Assembly (NCBI GenBank): GCA_018365895.1
Contig: JAGZJD010000006.1
Span: forward strand, 1 to 64,000
DNA from: Lachnospiraceae bacterium
GTDB taxonomy: Bacteria > Bacillota_A > Clostridia > Lachnospirales > Lachnospiraceae
Reading direction: 5' to 3'
Length of the DNA stretch: 64,000 nt
In this document: positions 44,401 to 53,293 of the stretch, piece by piece
How positions within the stretch are numbered: the stretch's first letter is position 1
Layout: the number at the start of each line of letters is the position of its first letter
Notes under the pieces: generated by a model
Database searches by the model: none
Seen by the model: only the letters and a program-made list of their open reading frames with translations
What the model was told of the DNA's origin: nothing
Position numbers and translations under genes: made by a program

Positions 44401-45248
44401 GTAAATTGTACGATACAAAAGATATCCATATCTGTACACATAAGATTGCACAGCCGACAGTATTTATTCCGGTATTTCCGGGAACAAACTGTGAGTATGA
44501 CAGTGCAAGGGCATTTGAGCGTGCAGGCGCTAAAACGAATGTAAAAGTATTCAGAAATATGGATGCGGAAGATATTCGTGATTCTGTAGCAGAGTTTGAG
44601 AAAGCGATTGCCCAGGCGCAGATCATTATGTTCCCTGGCGGATTCTCAGCAGGAGATGAACCGGATGGTTCTGCGAAGTTCTTTGCAACCGCATTCCAGA
44701 ATGCGAAGCTGAAAGAAGCAGTGCAGAAATTGTTAAATGAGCGTGACGGACTTGTACTTGGTATCTGTAATGGTTTCCAGACACTTGTAAAACTGGGACT
44801 TGTACCGCACGGAGATATTGTGGGTCAGACACCGGATTCTCCGACACTGACATATAATACGATTGGACGCCACATTTCTAAGATGGTATATACAAAAGTA
44901 GTTACAAACAAATCCCCATGGCTTGCGCAGGCACAGCTTGGCGGTGTTTATGTAAATCCTGCATCTCATGGAGAAGGTCGGTTCGTTGCCAGCAAAGAAT
45001 GGCTTGATAAGCTATTTGCGAATGGACAGGTAGCAACGCAGTATTGTGATCTGGATGGAAATGTAAGCATGAATGAAGAGTGGAATGTAAATGGCTCTTA
45101 TATGGCTATTGAAGGTATTACAAGTCCGGATGGACGTGTACTTGGTAAGATGGCACATTCAGAAAGAAGAGCAGATGCTGTTGCAATGAATATTTATGGA
45201 GAACAGGATCTGAGAATCTTTGAATCAGGAGTTGCATATTTCAAATAA
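41493..45248 (+). CDS. purL: Phosphoribosylformylglycinamidine synthase, single-chain
   Basis: 1251 residues. Catalyses ATP- and glutamine-dependent conversion of FGAR to FGAM in purine synthesis. The order is an N-terminal PurS-like part, two synthetase halves (HNHPTEIEPFGGAATCLGGA, GGRTGRDGCGGATGSSK, FGFGLPSIGGKDSMSGTF-like), and a C-terminal glutaminase with FPGTNCEYDSARAFERAGA, FPGGFSAGDE and nucleophile Cys in LGICNGFQ. This single-chain layout is the TIGR01857 type of Firmicutes. AAAGGAGG precedes ATG 41493. Stands alone; other pur genes are absent from the window and no purine riboswitch is seen upstream. Confidence 0.97.
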   Translation: MNGVRRVYVEKKPEFAVQAKELNQEIKSYLGIRTVENVRVLNRYDVENLSDETFERACNGIFAEPPVDTLYLEEFPAAEGSSVFSVEYLPGQFDQRADSAVQCVQFIKEDEQPVIKTATTYVIEGKITAEELAAIKDHCINPVDSRETGMEKPETLVTVYDEPKDVKIFDGFKDMPEKELKELYSSLGLAMTFKDFQHIQGYFKSEEDRDPSMTEIRVLDTYWSDHCRHTTFSTELTDVSFGEGDYKTPIEDTYRRYLADHSEIFKGREDKFVCLMDLALMAMRKLKKEGKLEDQEESEEINACSIVVPVEVDGVEEEWLVNFKNETHNHPTEIEPFGGAATCLGGAIRDPLSGRTYVYQAMRVTGAADPTVSVKETLKGKLPQKKLVRGAAHGYSSYGNQIGLATGMVKEIYHPDYVAKRMEIGAVMGAAPRRAVIRETSDPGDIIILLGGRTGRDGCGGATGSSKVHTEESIETCGAEVQKGNAPTERKIQRMFRREEVSRLIKKCNDFGAGGVSVAIGELAAGLKVDLDKVPKKYAGLDGTEIAISESQERMAVVVDPKDVAEFLGYAKEENLEAVEVAVVTEEPRLVLNWRGKDIVNISRAFLDTNGAHQETKVEVEIPNRDNCPLVKSDIADVKAKWLETLSDLNVCSQKGLVEMFDGSIGAGSVFMPHGGKYQQTETQSMVAKLPVLTGKCDTVTMMSFGFDPYLSSWSPYHGAVYAVTESIAKIVANGGDFSKIRFTFQEYFRRMTEDPKRWSQPFAALLGAYDAQLGFGLPSIGGKDSMSGTFQDIDVPPTLVSFAVDVAKEKDIITPELKKAGNKLVWLRIEKNDYDLPVYASVMEQYAKFRSDIQAGNIVSAYALDRHGVIPAVSKMAFGNGFGVKIERDMDACELFAPAFGDIVAEVPAECVEKLAITYTVIGEVLAEPKFTYADTEISLKEAVETWKAPLEKVFATVSDENSNEPVESKLYDTKDIHICTHKIAQPTVFIPVFPGTNCEYDSARAFERAGAKTNVKVFRNMDAEDIRDSVAEFEKAIAQAQIIMFPGGFSAGDEPDGSAKFFATAFQNAKLKEAVQKLLNERDGLVLGICNGFQTLVKLGLVPHGDIVGQTPDSPTLTYNTIGRHISKMVYTKVVTNKSPWLAQAQLGGVYVNPASHGEGRFVASKEWLDKLFANGQVATQYCDLDGNVSMNEEWNVNGSYMAIEGITSPDGRVLGKMAHSERRADAVAMNIYGEQDLRIFESGVAYFK

Positions 45249-45303
45249 GTTCTCTTTGGTGCTTTGATAGCGGCAGATGAGGACAAAAGATAAAAGGGAT
45301 GAG

Positions 45304-45340
45304 AGAAAGCAGACAGTATCGCTAGGTATTGTCTGCTTTC
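45304..45340 (+). terminator. Hairpin after purL, without T tract
   Basis: GAAAGCAGACAGTA and GTATTGTCTGCTTTC form a strong stem. No T run follows, so it may stabilise the 3' end rather than terminate by itself. Confidence 0.55.
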
Positions 45341-46934
<1,594 letters not shown>

Positions 46935-46971
46935 TAGCGGGAATTTCATTTATAAAGATATGTGTGTGACG

Positions 46972-47003
46972 ATAAAAGACGGAAGTAATTTCGTCTTTTA
47001 TTT
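46972..47003 (+). terminator. Terminator after gdhA
   Basis: ATAAAAGACG and CGTCTTTTAT arms with a T-rich end. Confidence 0.85.
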
Positions 47004-47042
47004 ATGAAAATGAAAAAAATGTAAAAAAAGCGAAAAAAACTA

Positions 47043-47072
47043 TTGACAAATGGAAAGAGATAATAGTATAAT
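47043..47072 (+). promoter_or_regulatory. Promoter of tRNA cassette 1
   Basis: TTGACA (47043-47048), 18-base spacer, TATAAT (47067-47072). Confidence 0.85.
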
Positions 47073-47080
47073 AGCACTCG

Positions 47081-47097
47081 GGTCGTGAGGAACGACC
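47081..47097 (+). promoter_or_regulatory. 5' leader hairpin of tRNA cassette 1
   Basis: GGTCGT-GAGGA-ACGACC, a 6-bp stem at the predicted 5' end of the transcript, 10 bases before tRNA-Val. Cassette 2 has a stem of different sequence in the same place. Confidence 0.6.
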
Positions 47098-47107
47098 TAA
47101 CAGATAT

Positions 47108-47180
47108 GGGATCATAGCTCAGCTGGGAGAGCATCTGCCTTACAAGCAGAGGGTCATAGGTTCGAGCCCTATTGGTCCCA
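47108..47180 (+). tRNA. tRNA-Val (UAC), copy 1
   Basis: 73-base cloverleaf: acceptor GGGATCA/TGGTCCC, D-arm GCTC/GAGC, anticodon loop CTTACAA (UAC), T-loop TTCGAGC. CCA is not encoded. Confidence 0.95.
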
Positions 47181-47198
47181 TATTTATCGAAAGAATAT

Positions 47199-47272
47199 GG
47201 CGGGATAGCTCAGTTGGCTAGAGCATACGGTTCATACCCGTAGTGTCGCTGGTTCGAATCCAGTTCCCGCTA
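47199..47272 (+). tRNA. tRNA-Met (CAU), copy 1
   Basis: 74-base cloverleaf: acceptor GGCGGGA/TCCCGCT, anticodon loop TTCATAC (CAU), T-arm GCTGG/CCAGT. Elongator Met is most likely; tRNA-Ile with modified CAU cannot be excluded by eye. CCA not encoded. Confidence 0.9.
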
Positions 47273-47323
47273 TTTGCTGAAAATTTCAGATGAATAAAAG
47301 TTTGAAAAAACAGCAAAAAGTTC

Positions 47324-47352
47324 TTGACAAATCAGAATTAGTGATATATACT
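47324..47352 (+). promoter_or_regulatory. Promoter of tRNA cassette 2
   Basis: TTGACA (47324-47329), 17-base spacer, TATACT (47347-47352). Independent of promoter 1. Confidence 0.85.
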
Positions 47353-47361
47353 AAAGAAGCT

Positions 47362-47377
47362 GATTGCAAGAGCAATC
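47362..47377 (+). promoter_or_regulatory. 5' leader hairpin of tRNA cassette 2
   Basis: GATTGC-AAGA-GCAATC, a 6-bp stem in the same position as in cassette 1 but with different base pairs. Confidence 0.6.
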
Positions 47378-47387
47378 TAACAGATAT

Positions 47388-47460
47388 GGGATCATAGCTC
47401 AGCTGGGAGAGCATCTGCCTTACAAGCAGAGGGTCATAGGTTCGAGCCCTATTGGTCCCA
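47388..47460 (+). tRNA. tRNA-Val (UAC), copy 2
   Basis: Identical in sequence to the tRNA-Val at 47108-47180. Confidence 0.95.
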
Positions 47461-47481
47461 TATTTATTGAAAAGAGAATAT

Positions 47482-47555
47482 GGCGGGATAGCTCAGTTGG
47501 CTAGAGCATACGGTTCATACCCGTAGTGTCGCTGGTTCGAATCCAGTTCCCGCTA
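47482..47555 (+). tRNA. tRNA-Met (CAU), copy 2
   Basis: Identical in sequence to the tRNA-Met at 47199-47272. Confidence 0.9.
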
Positions 47556-47559
47556 CTTT

Positions 47560-47592
47560 AAAAAAGCTTGTGTCCGCAAGCTTTTTTTCTTT
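47560..47592 (+). terminator. Terminator of the tRNA cassettes
   Basis: AAAAAAGCTTG-TGTCCG-CAAGCTTTTTT followed by more T. Only one terminator is seen, after cassette 2. Confidence 0.92.
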
Positions 47593-47629
47593 TGTAAAAA
47601 TAAGTATTTTCAAAAAAGAAGGAGAAATT

Positions 47630-48535
47630 ATGACATTACAGCAATTAAAATATATTGTGGAAGTTGCAAATTGTGGTTCCTTTAATGATGCCGCGAAAAA
47701 CCTATTTATTACGCAGCCGAGCCTATCCGGAACTGTTCGCACTCTGGAAGAAGAGATTGGTTTTGATATTTTTCGGAGAAATAACCGGGGAATTGAAGTT
47801 ACCGTGGAAGGGCGGGAATTTCTTGGCTATGCACGCCAGGTTCTGGAGCAGACAGAGTTAATGGAGCAGAAATATCTTCATAAGAAACAGAAAAAGCAGC
47901 TTCTGTCAGTTTCTACACAGCACTATATGTTTGCAGTAAATGCATTTGTGGAACTGATCCACACATATGGGCGGGAAGAATATGAATTTGCTCTGAGAGA
48001 GACAAAGACGTATGAAATTATGGAAGATGTGCAAAATTTTAAAAGTGAAATCGGAATCTTGTATTTGAATAGCTTTAATGAAAAAATCCTGACAAAATTT
48101 ATGAAAGAAAAGCATCTTGTTTTTCATGAGTTGTTCCGTACAAGACCGTATGTATTTCTTGGAAGAAATAATCCGCTTGCTCAGAAAGAACTGCTGACGG
48201 TAGAAGATCTGGAAGAATTGCCGTATCTGAGATTTGATCAGGGAGAGTATAATTCGTTTTATTTTTCAGAAGAAATTTTAAGTACTGTGTCTCATAAGAA
48301 AAGTATTGTTGTCAATGACCGGGCAACGCTGTTTAATCTGTTGATTGGGTTAAACGGTTATACTATTTCCACCGGATTTATTAGTCAGTTTGAAGACCAG
48401 ATCATTTCAAGACCATTAATGGAAGATGACGAAATTAAAGTTGGCTATGTTGTGCGCAAAAGCCATGTGGTCAGTGAACTAGGTCAGATGTATTTAGATG
48501 CGCTTCGTAGTGTTTTAAAAGATGATATTAGTTAA
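47630..48535 (+). CDS. LysR-family transcriptional regulator next to metNIQ
   Basis: 301 residues; HTH in MTLQQLKYIVEVANCGSFND and FITQPSLSGTVRTLEEEIGF, then the effector domain. ATG 47630 follows AAGGAG; longer in-frame extension would run into the tRNA terminator. It lies 90 bases upstream of metN on the same strand, so control of methionine import is plausible, as with MtaR-type LysR regulators in streptococci, but this is inference. Confidence 0.9.
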   Translation: MTLQQLKYIVEVANCGSFNDAAKNLFITQPSLSGTVRTLEEEIGFDIFRRNNRGIEVTVEGREFLGYARQVLEQTELMEQKYLHKKQKKQLLSVSTQHYMFAVNAFVELIHTYGREEYEFALRETKTYEIMEDVQNFKSEIGILYLNSFNEKILTKFMKEKHLVFHELFRTRPYVFLGRNNPLAQKELLTVEDLEELPYLRFDQGEYNSFYFSEEILSTVSHKKSIVVNDRATLFNLLIGLNGYTISTGFISQFEDQIISRPLMEDDEIKVGYVVRKSHVVSELGQMYLDALRSVLKDDIS

Positions 48536-48563
48536 ACCTATAGCAAGATATTTGTTTTTTAAC

Positions 48564-48593
48564 TTGGACAAGAACAGAAAAGTCTATTACAAT
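48564..48593 (+). promoter_or_regulatory. Promoter of metNIQ
   Basis: TTGGAC (48564-48569), 18-base spacer, TACAAT (48588-48593). No S-box or T-box leader fits into the short region before metN. Confidence 0.6.
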
Positions 48594-48624
48594 ATCAAAC
48601 AGAAAGCAGAGAGGAAATGAGAAT

Positions 48625-49644
48625 ATGAGTGATAAGAAAACAATCATTGAATTGAAGCATCTTGGCAAAGAATTTCAGGGAGCAAAATCAAATGTGCGTG
48701 CCCTTCGCGATATTAATCTTGAGATTCAGGAAGGGGAAATTTTTGGGATCATCGGATTGAGTGGAGCCGGAAAAAGTACTCTTGTAAGATGCATGAATTA
48801 TCTGGAAGAACCGACAGAAGGAGCAGTGATCTTTGATGGAAAAGAACTGGGAAAACTGTCTGACAGAGAACTTAGAGAAGCAAGAAGATCTATTGGAATG
48901 ATTTTCCAACAGTTTAATCTTTTGTCACAGCGGAATATTTTAAGAAATATCAGTTTCCCGCTTGAGATTGCGGGAGTGCCGAAAAAAGATGCGCTGAAAA
49001 GAGCAAAAGAACTTTTAGAGGTGGTAGGACTTGGAGATAAGGCAAAAGCATTTCCGGCTCAGTTGTCCGGAGGACAGAAACAAAGAGTAGCAATTGCAAG
49101 AGCCCTCGCGGCAAATCCCAAAGTGCTTCTATGTGATGAGGCTACAAGCGCTCTGGATCCGAATACAACAAAATCTATTTTGGATCTGTTAAGAGAGATT
49201 AATCAGAAGTTTGGTATTACAATTATTATTATTACCCATGAGATGAAAGTGGTAGAATCTGTCTGCCATAGAGTGGCAATTATTGATCAAAGTCAAATTG
49301 CAGAGTGCGGACTTGTAGAAGAAGTATTCTCTAATCCAAAGTCACAGATCGGACGCCACTTTATTCTCGGGGATTCACTGAAAGAGATTTCTTTTGATAC
49401 AAAATCTTTCTATCGCATTATTTTTGACGGATTAGAAGCTACAGAGCCGGTAATCGGCAAAATGGCATTGGCATGTGGTTTCCCGGTAAATATTGCATAT
49501 GCATCCACAAAGCGAATTGGAGATAAGGCATTTGGGCAGATGGTCATTCAGGTACCGGCAAATGTTGAAGATAGACAAAAGGTTATAAGATTTCTTGAGA
49601 CAGAGAAGATACCATATGAGGAGGTAGAAGGAAATGAATTTTGA
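48625..49644 (+). CDS. metN: Methionine ABC transporter ATP-binding protein MetN
   Basis: 339 residues. ATPase: GLSGAGKST (about 43), FQQFNLLSQRNI, LSGGQKQRVAIARAL (about 146), DEATSALDPNT (about 171). A C-terminal NIL domain (about 260-339) senses methionine and inhibits transport, as in other MetN proteins. Energises import of D- or L-methionine. Overlaps metI by 11 bases. Confidence 0.95.
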   Translation: MSDKKTIIELKHLGKEFQGAKSNVRALRDINLEIQEGEIFGIIGLSGAGKSTLVRCMNYLEEPTEGAVIFDGKELGKLSDRELREARRSIGMIFQQFNLLSQRNILRNISFPLEIAGVPKKDALKRAKELLEVVGLGDKAKAFPAQLSGGQKQRVAIARALAANPKVLLCDEATSALDPNTTKSILDLLREINQKFGITIIIITHEMKVVESVCHRVAIIDQSQIAECGLVEEVFSNPKSQIGRHFILGDSLKEISFDTKSFYRIIFDGLEATEPVIGKMALACGFPVNIAYASTKRIGDKAFGQMVIQVPANVEDRQKVIRFLETEKIPYEEVEGNEF

Positions 49645-50299
49645 TGCAGAAACATGGCGGATGATTGGAATTGGTATGCTGCAGACAATTTATATGACGG
49701 GAATTGCATCACTTCTTTCATATGTGCTTGGACTTCCGCTTGGAGTTATTCTTGTTGTAACAGAAAAAGATGGGATTCGTCCAATGCCGACGTTAAATCG
49801 TATTTTAGGATTTATCATTAATATATTAAGATCGGTTCCGTTTATTATTCTATTAATTTTGGTGATGCCGGTAACGAAAGTACTTGTAGGAACAAAGATT
49901 GGCCCAACAGCCATGATTCCGCCGCTTGTATTTTCCGCAGCGCCTTATATTGCAAGAATGATTGAATCTTCTTTGAAGGAAGTTGATTATGGAGTAATCG
50001 AAGCTGCCAAATCAATGGGAGCAAGTACATGGCAGATTATTTATAAAGTACTTGTTCCGGAGGCGGTTCCGTCTATTCTTGTAGGAGCAGCGATTTCAGT
50101 CACAACAATTATTGGCTATACAGCAATGGCAGGATTTGTCGGAGGCGAAGGACTTGGAGATATTGCAATCCGTTATGGAGTGTACCGCTATGAATTCCCA
50201 ATTATGATTGTAACAACAGTATTGCTTGTTGTAATCGTTCAGATTGTGCAGGCGGGAGGAATCAGTCTGTCTAAGAAGAGCGATAAGCGTATTCGTTAG
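49634..50299 (+). CDS. metI: Methionine ABC transporter permease MetI
   Basis: 221 residues, five hydrophobic segments. The ABC-coupling loop is ESSLKEVDYGVIEAAKSMGA, with the EAA motif contacting MetN. Family-typical NILRSVPFIILLILVMPVTK and IGYTAMAGFVGGEGLGDIAI are present. Starts within the end of metN. Confidence 0.95.
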   Translation: MNFDAETWRMIGIGMLQTIYMTGIASLLSYVLGLPLGVILVVTEKDGIRPMPTLNRILGFIINILRSVPFIILLILVMPVTKVLVGTKIGPTAMIPPLVFSAAPYIARMIESSLKEVDYGVIEAAKSMGASTWQIIYKVLVPEAVPSILVGAAISVTTIIGYTAMAGFVGGEGLGDIAIRYGVYRYEFPIMIVTTVLLVVIVQIVQAGGISLSKKSDKRIR

Positions 50300-50343
50300 A
50301 CAGTTGAGATAAAAGACAACATGTTTTACAGGAGGAATGTATT

Positions 50344-51183
50344 ATGAAATTGAAAAAAGTATTATGTATTGGAACAGCAGCGGTATTATCATTGGCACTT
50401 CTCGCAGGATGCGGCGGAGAAAGTAAAGACAGCGGGGAAAATAAAAAAGAAAGCAAGAAAATCGTTGTAGGTGCATCCCCATCACCGCACGCGGAAATTC
50501 TGAAAGAAGTACAGCCGATTCTTGAAGAGAAAGGATATGAATTGGAAATCAAAGAATATTCTGACTATGTAATCCCAAATACAGCAGTAGAAGAAGACGA
50601 AATTGATGCCAATTATTTCCAGCATATTACTTATATGAATAATTTTAATGAAGAGCGAGGTACACATCTTGTATCTGCCGGTGAGATCCATTATGAGCCA
50701 TTTGGGATTTATCCGGGAACAGCAGCAAAGTTAGAGGACTTAAAAGACGGAGATAAAATTGCAGTACCAAATGATACAACAAATGAAGCAAGGGCATTGC
50801 TTTTATTAGAAGCACAGGGTATTATAACATTAAAAGATGGCGCCGGACTGAATGCAACAAAGAAAGACATCGAAGAGAATCCGCACAATGTAGAGATTGT
50901 TGAACTGGAAGCAGCACAGATTCCACGTGTTTTATCAGAAGTGGCATTTGCATGTATGAATGGAAACTATGCGTTGGATGCAGGCTATACAGCAGAGAAG
51001 GATGCTCTTGTGATTGAAGATGCTTCTTCAGATGCAGTAAAAGCGTATGTCAATGTTATTGCAGTAAAGGAAGGCAACGAAAATAACGACGCAGTGAAAG
51101 CACTGGTTGAGGCTTTAAAGAGTGATGATGTGAAAACATATATTGATAAGACTTATAATGGTGCTGTCGTAGTCGTAGAATAA
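50344..51183 (+). CDS. metQ: Methionine-binding lipoprotein MetQ
   Basis: 279 residues. Signal peptide with lipobox LLAGC (Cys about 23), then a NlpA-type binding domain: [27 protein letters not shown] and [18 protein letters not shown]. Outer face of the membrane, hands methionine to MetNI. AGGAGG precedes the ATG. ispF begins 11 bases after its stop. Confidence 0.95.
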   Translation: MKLKKVLCIGTAAVLSLALLAGCGGESKDSGENKKESKKIVVGASPSPHAEILKEVQPILEEKGYELEIKEYSDYVIPNTAVEEDEIDANYFQHITYMNNFNEERGTHLVSAGEIHYEPFGIYPGTAAKLEDLKDGDKIAVPNDTTNEARALLLLEAQGIITLKDGAGLNATKKDIEENPHNVEIVELEAAQIPRVLSEVAFACMNGNYALDAGYTAEKDALVIEDASSDAVKAYVNVIAVKEGNENNDAVKALVEALKSDDVKTYIDKTYNGAVVVVE

Positions 51184-51194
51184 GAGGTAAAGAT

Positions 51195-51734
51195 ATGCGC
51201 GTAGGTATGGGATATGATGTACACAAATTAGTAGAAGGAAGAGATTTGATTCTTGGCGGGGTTACGATACCTTATGAAAAAGGGCTGCTTGGACATTCTG
51301 ATGCAGATGTACTGTTACATGCAATTATGGATGCACTTCTTGGGGCAGCAGCACTTGGAGATATTGGAAAACATTTTCCGGACACGGAAGAAGCCTATAA
51401 AGGGATTTCCAGTATGAAACTCTTAGAACATGTCAGAAAACTTTTGGATGAGAATCTGTATGTGATTGAAAATATCGATGCGACCATTATTGCACAGCGC
51501 CCGAAGATGCTTTCGCATATTCCGTCAATGCGTCAGAATATTGCAGAGGCACTTCAGATAGAAGTGGATCAGGTAAATGTAAAAGCAACAACAGAGGAAG
51601 GACTTGGATTCACTGGAAGTGGAGAAGGAATTTCTTCACAGGCAATCTGTGCGATAGAGAAAATAACAAATTTCAGTTATGATGTGACACCTGTACAAGG
51701 ATGTTCATCCTGTCCGGGATGTGGTAGAAAATAA
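51195..51734 (+). CDS. ispF: 2-C-methyl-D-erythritol 2,4-cyclodiphosphate synthase with Cys tail
   Basis: 179 residues; MEP pathway to isoprenoids. Zn and substrate motifs: GMGYDVHKL (Asp, His), [20 protein letters not shown] (His), [13 protein letters not shown] and [15 protein letters not shown]. The family usually stops about 20 residues earlier (about 157-160). Here a tail ends in [13 protein letters not shown], a C-x-x-C-x-x-C cluster that could bind metal or a thiol partner. Downstream of metQ by 11 bases, with GAGGT; terminator follows. Confidence 0.95.
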   Translation: MRVGMGYDVHKLVEGRDLILGGVTIPYEKGLLGHSDADVLLHAIMDALLGAAALGDIGKHFPDTEEAYKGISSMKLLEHVRKLLDENLYVIENIDATIIAQRPKMLSHIPSMRQNIAEALQIEVDQVNVKATTEEGLGFTGSGEGISSQAICAIEKITNFSYDVTPVQGCSSCPGCGRK

Positions 51735-51743
51735 GAAAAAATC

Positions 51744-51781
51744 AGGCAGTGGCGGAATTGAAATACCGGCGCTGCCTTTTC
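51744..51781 (+). terminator. Terminator after metNIQ-ispF
   Basis: AGGCAGTGGCGG pairs with CCGGCGCTGCCT around an A/T-rich loop, followed by TTTTC. Confidence 0.8.
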
Positions 51782-51847
51782 CCGTGAAAAAAGCAGAGGT
51801 ATCATATTTGAAGAAAAGATATGGATGGCACAGGACAGGAGGAAGAG

Positions 51848-52924
51848 ATGATTCGAAAACTAGAACAGGAAGAGCATAAAAAAACAAGAAAGCTCTGGGA
51901 AGAAATCTTTTGTGAAGATTCAAAGAAATTTCTGGATTATTATTATTCAGTCAAAACAAAAGAAAATGAAATCTTTATTATAGAGGAAGATGGGGACATC
52001 CGCGCTATGCTTCAGCTAAATCCTTATGAAATGGTTATGCCGGGAGGAATCAAAAAAACCAATTATATTGTTGGGGTAGCTACAGAGAAAGCATACCGGG
52101 GAAGAAAATTTATGGCAAGACTTTTGCAACGGGCACTTGAGGAAATGTACAGGGAACATCAGCCTTTTACCTTTCTTATGCCGGCAGCAGAAGCAATTTA
52201 TGCGCCCCATGGATTCCGATTTATTTATCATCAGAAACGCTGTAAGATTGCCGGAAAGAAAAGAAAATTTCCAGAAGGAATTTTGTGTCGGCAGGCAGAC
52301 GAAAAAGATTGCTGTAAGATTGCAGATTTTGCAGAGCGGTATCTTCAGGAACGCTGTCTTGTGAGAACACGGCGGACGGCAGCTTATTATCAGATGATGT
52401 TAGAGGAACAGATGAGTGAAAATGGAGGAATTTTGCTGCTGGAGCAGAAAGGACAGCTGTTAGGATGCGTATACTATGCAGAAGAAGAGGCGTATATGGA
52501 AATACGGGAGCCACTTTTGCTTCCGGAAGTGCAGAAACTGCTTGGAACAATCGTGTACACTTTGACGGGAGAAGAAGAGCGGATGATCCTCTGTCAGGCT
52601 GTAGAAGAAGAGATGCTGTCAGAAGATAGAGCTGTGTGGGAAATGGTGCCACAAAAGCCGGTTATTATGGCGAGAATTGTTGATCTAAAAGCATTTTTGG
52701 AATGTTTTCGTGCCAGAGAAGCATTTTCCGAAGAGATTACTGTGAAAGATGAGATTCTTTCTGGCAATTGTGGAAAATGGAAGATTGAGGCTGAAGAAGG
52801 AGAAGTTCTTCGCGTCACGAAAGAGGGAGAACTTGATGATACAGAGGAGACGGTAATCACGATAGAAAAGCTGGTAGAAGCGTCCTGTTTCTGGAGCAGA
52901 GTATTTCTCAATGAAATTGTATAA
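51848..52924 (+). CDS. GNAT acetyltransferase, Eis-like (tandem GNAT + SCP2-like)
   Basis: 358 residues. N-terminal GNAT fold with the acetyl-CoA loop VGVATEKAYRGRKFMARLLQ (about 75-95) and FLMPAAEAIYAPHGF; a second GNAT-like part (about 140-250) and a C-terminal segment (about 255-358) like the sterol-carrier domain of Eis proteins. Substrate unknown; some relatives acetylate aminoglycosides or peptides but that is not inferred here. ATG 51848 follows AGGAGG; an in-frame ATG at 51821 lies before that site. Confidence 0.8.
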   Translation: MIRKLEQEEHKKTRKLWEEIFCEDSKKFLDYYYSVKTKENEIFIIEEDGDIRAMLQLNPYEMVMPGGIKKTNYIVGVATEKAYRGRKFMARLLQRALEEMYREHQPFTFLMPAAEAIYAPHGFRFIYHQKRCKIAGKKRKFPEGILCRQADEKDCCKIADFAERYLQERCLVRTRRTAAYYQMMLEEQMSENGGILLLEQKGQLLGCVYYAEEEAYMEIREPLLLPEVQKLLGTIVYTLTGEEERMILCQAVEEEMLSEDRAVWEMVPQKPVIMARIVDLKAFLECFRAREAFSEEITVKDEILSGNCGKWKIEAEEGEVLRVTKEGELDDTEETVITIEKLVEASCFWSRVFLNEIV

Positions 52925-52979
52925 GAATATAAGAAGCAGAATAAAAAACTGTTTTTTGTTTTTACAGGCTGAATGGGAG

Positions 52980-53008
52980 TTGACAAAAAAAACATTTTCC
53001 CATACACT
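52980..53008 (+). promoter_or_regulatory. Promoter of the cysS T-box leader
   Basis: TTGACA (52980-52985), 17-base spacer, TACACT (53003-53008). Confidence 0.75.
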
Positions 53009-53017
53009 ATATATCAG

Positions 53018-53267
53018 ATATGAAAAGGCGAAGAACGAAGAGAGTAACAGTTTCAGAAACTGACAGAGAGAAGCTGCCATCGGCTGGAAGCAGCTTTCAG
53101 AGGAGAAATTGTGAAGTGCATTCGGGAGCTGATCCGGTGAAAGCGCTGTCCAAGCCGGATACGTAGGCTGACGTTACCGGCATAAAGTGAAAAGAAGCAA
53201 TTCTTTTAATGAAGAGTGGAACCGCGGAACACTTCGTCTCTTGAAGAAACAGGAGATGGAGTGTTTT
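53018..53267 (+). ncRNA. T-box leader, tRNA-Cys specific, upstream of cysS
   Basis: The T-box sequence AGTGGAACCGCGG is at 53215-53227. A GA-rich stem I base (GCGAAGAACGAAGAG) lies near 53030. The candidate specifier codon TGC (Cys) is at 53117-53119 in the context GTGAAGTGCATTC. The terminator arms AACACTTCGTCTC and GGAGATGGAGTGTT with a T run are at 53228-53267; the first arm follows the T-box directly, so uncharged tRNA-Cys should pair and cause antitermination. Confidence 0.92.
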
Positions 53268-53293
53268 TTGATTCATGAAGGAGGATGATGAAC

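Larger units (their letters stand above)
47097..47272 (+). repeat. Direct repeat, tRNA cassette copy 1
   Basis: From CTAACAGATATGGG to the end of tRNA-Met; repeated at 47377-47555 with only small changes in the spacer between the two tRNAs. Both tRNA sequences are identical in the two copies. Confidence 0.9.
47377..47555 (+). repeat. Direct repeat, tRNA cassette copy 2
   Basis: Second copy of the repeat described at 47097-47272, offset by about 280 bases. Confidence 0.9.

Noticed and set aside
47334..47352. TTAGT...ACTAA resembling the palindromes at 2149 and 11868
   Set aside because: Its right half is the -10 element of a tRNA promoter and the spacing differs, so chance similarity is more likely.
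48536..48624. Possible SAM or T-box riboswitch before metNIQ
   Set aside because: Only 89 bases are available and none of the conserved elements is present.
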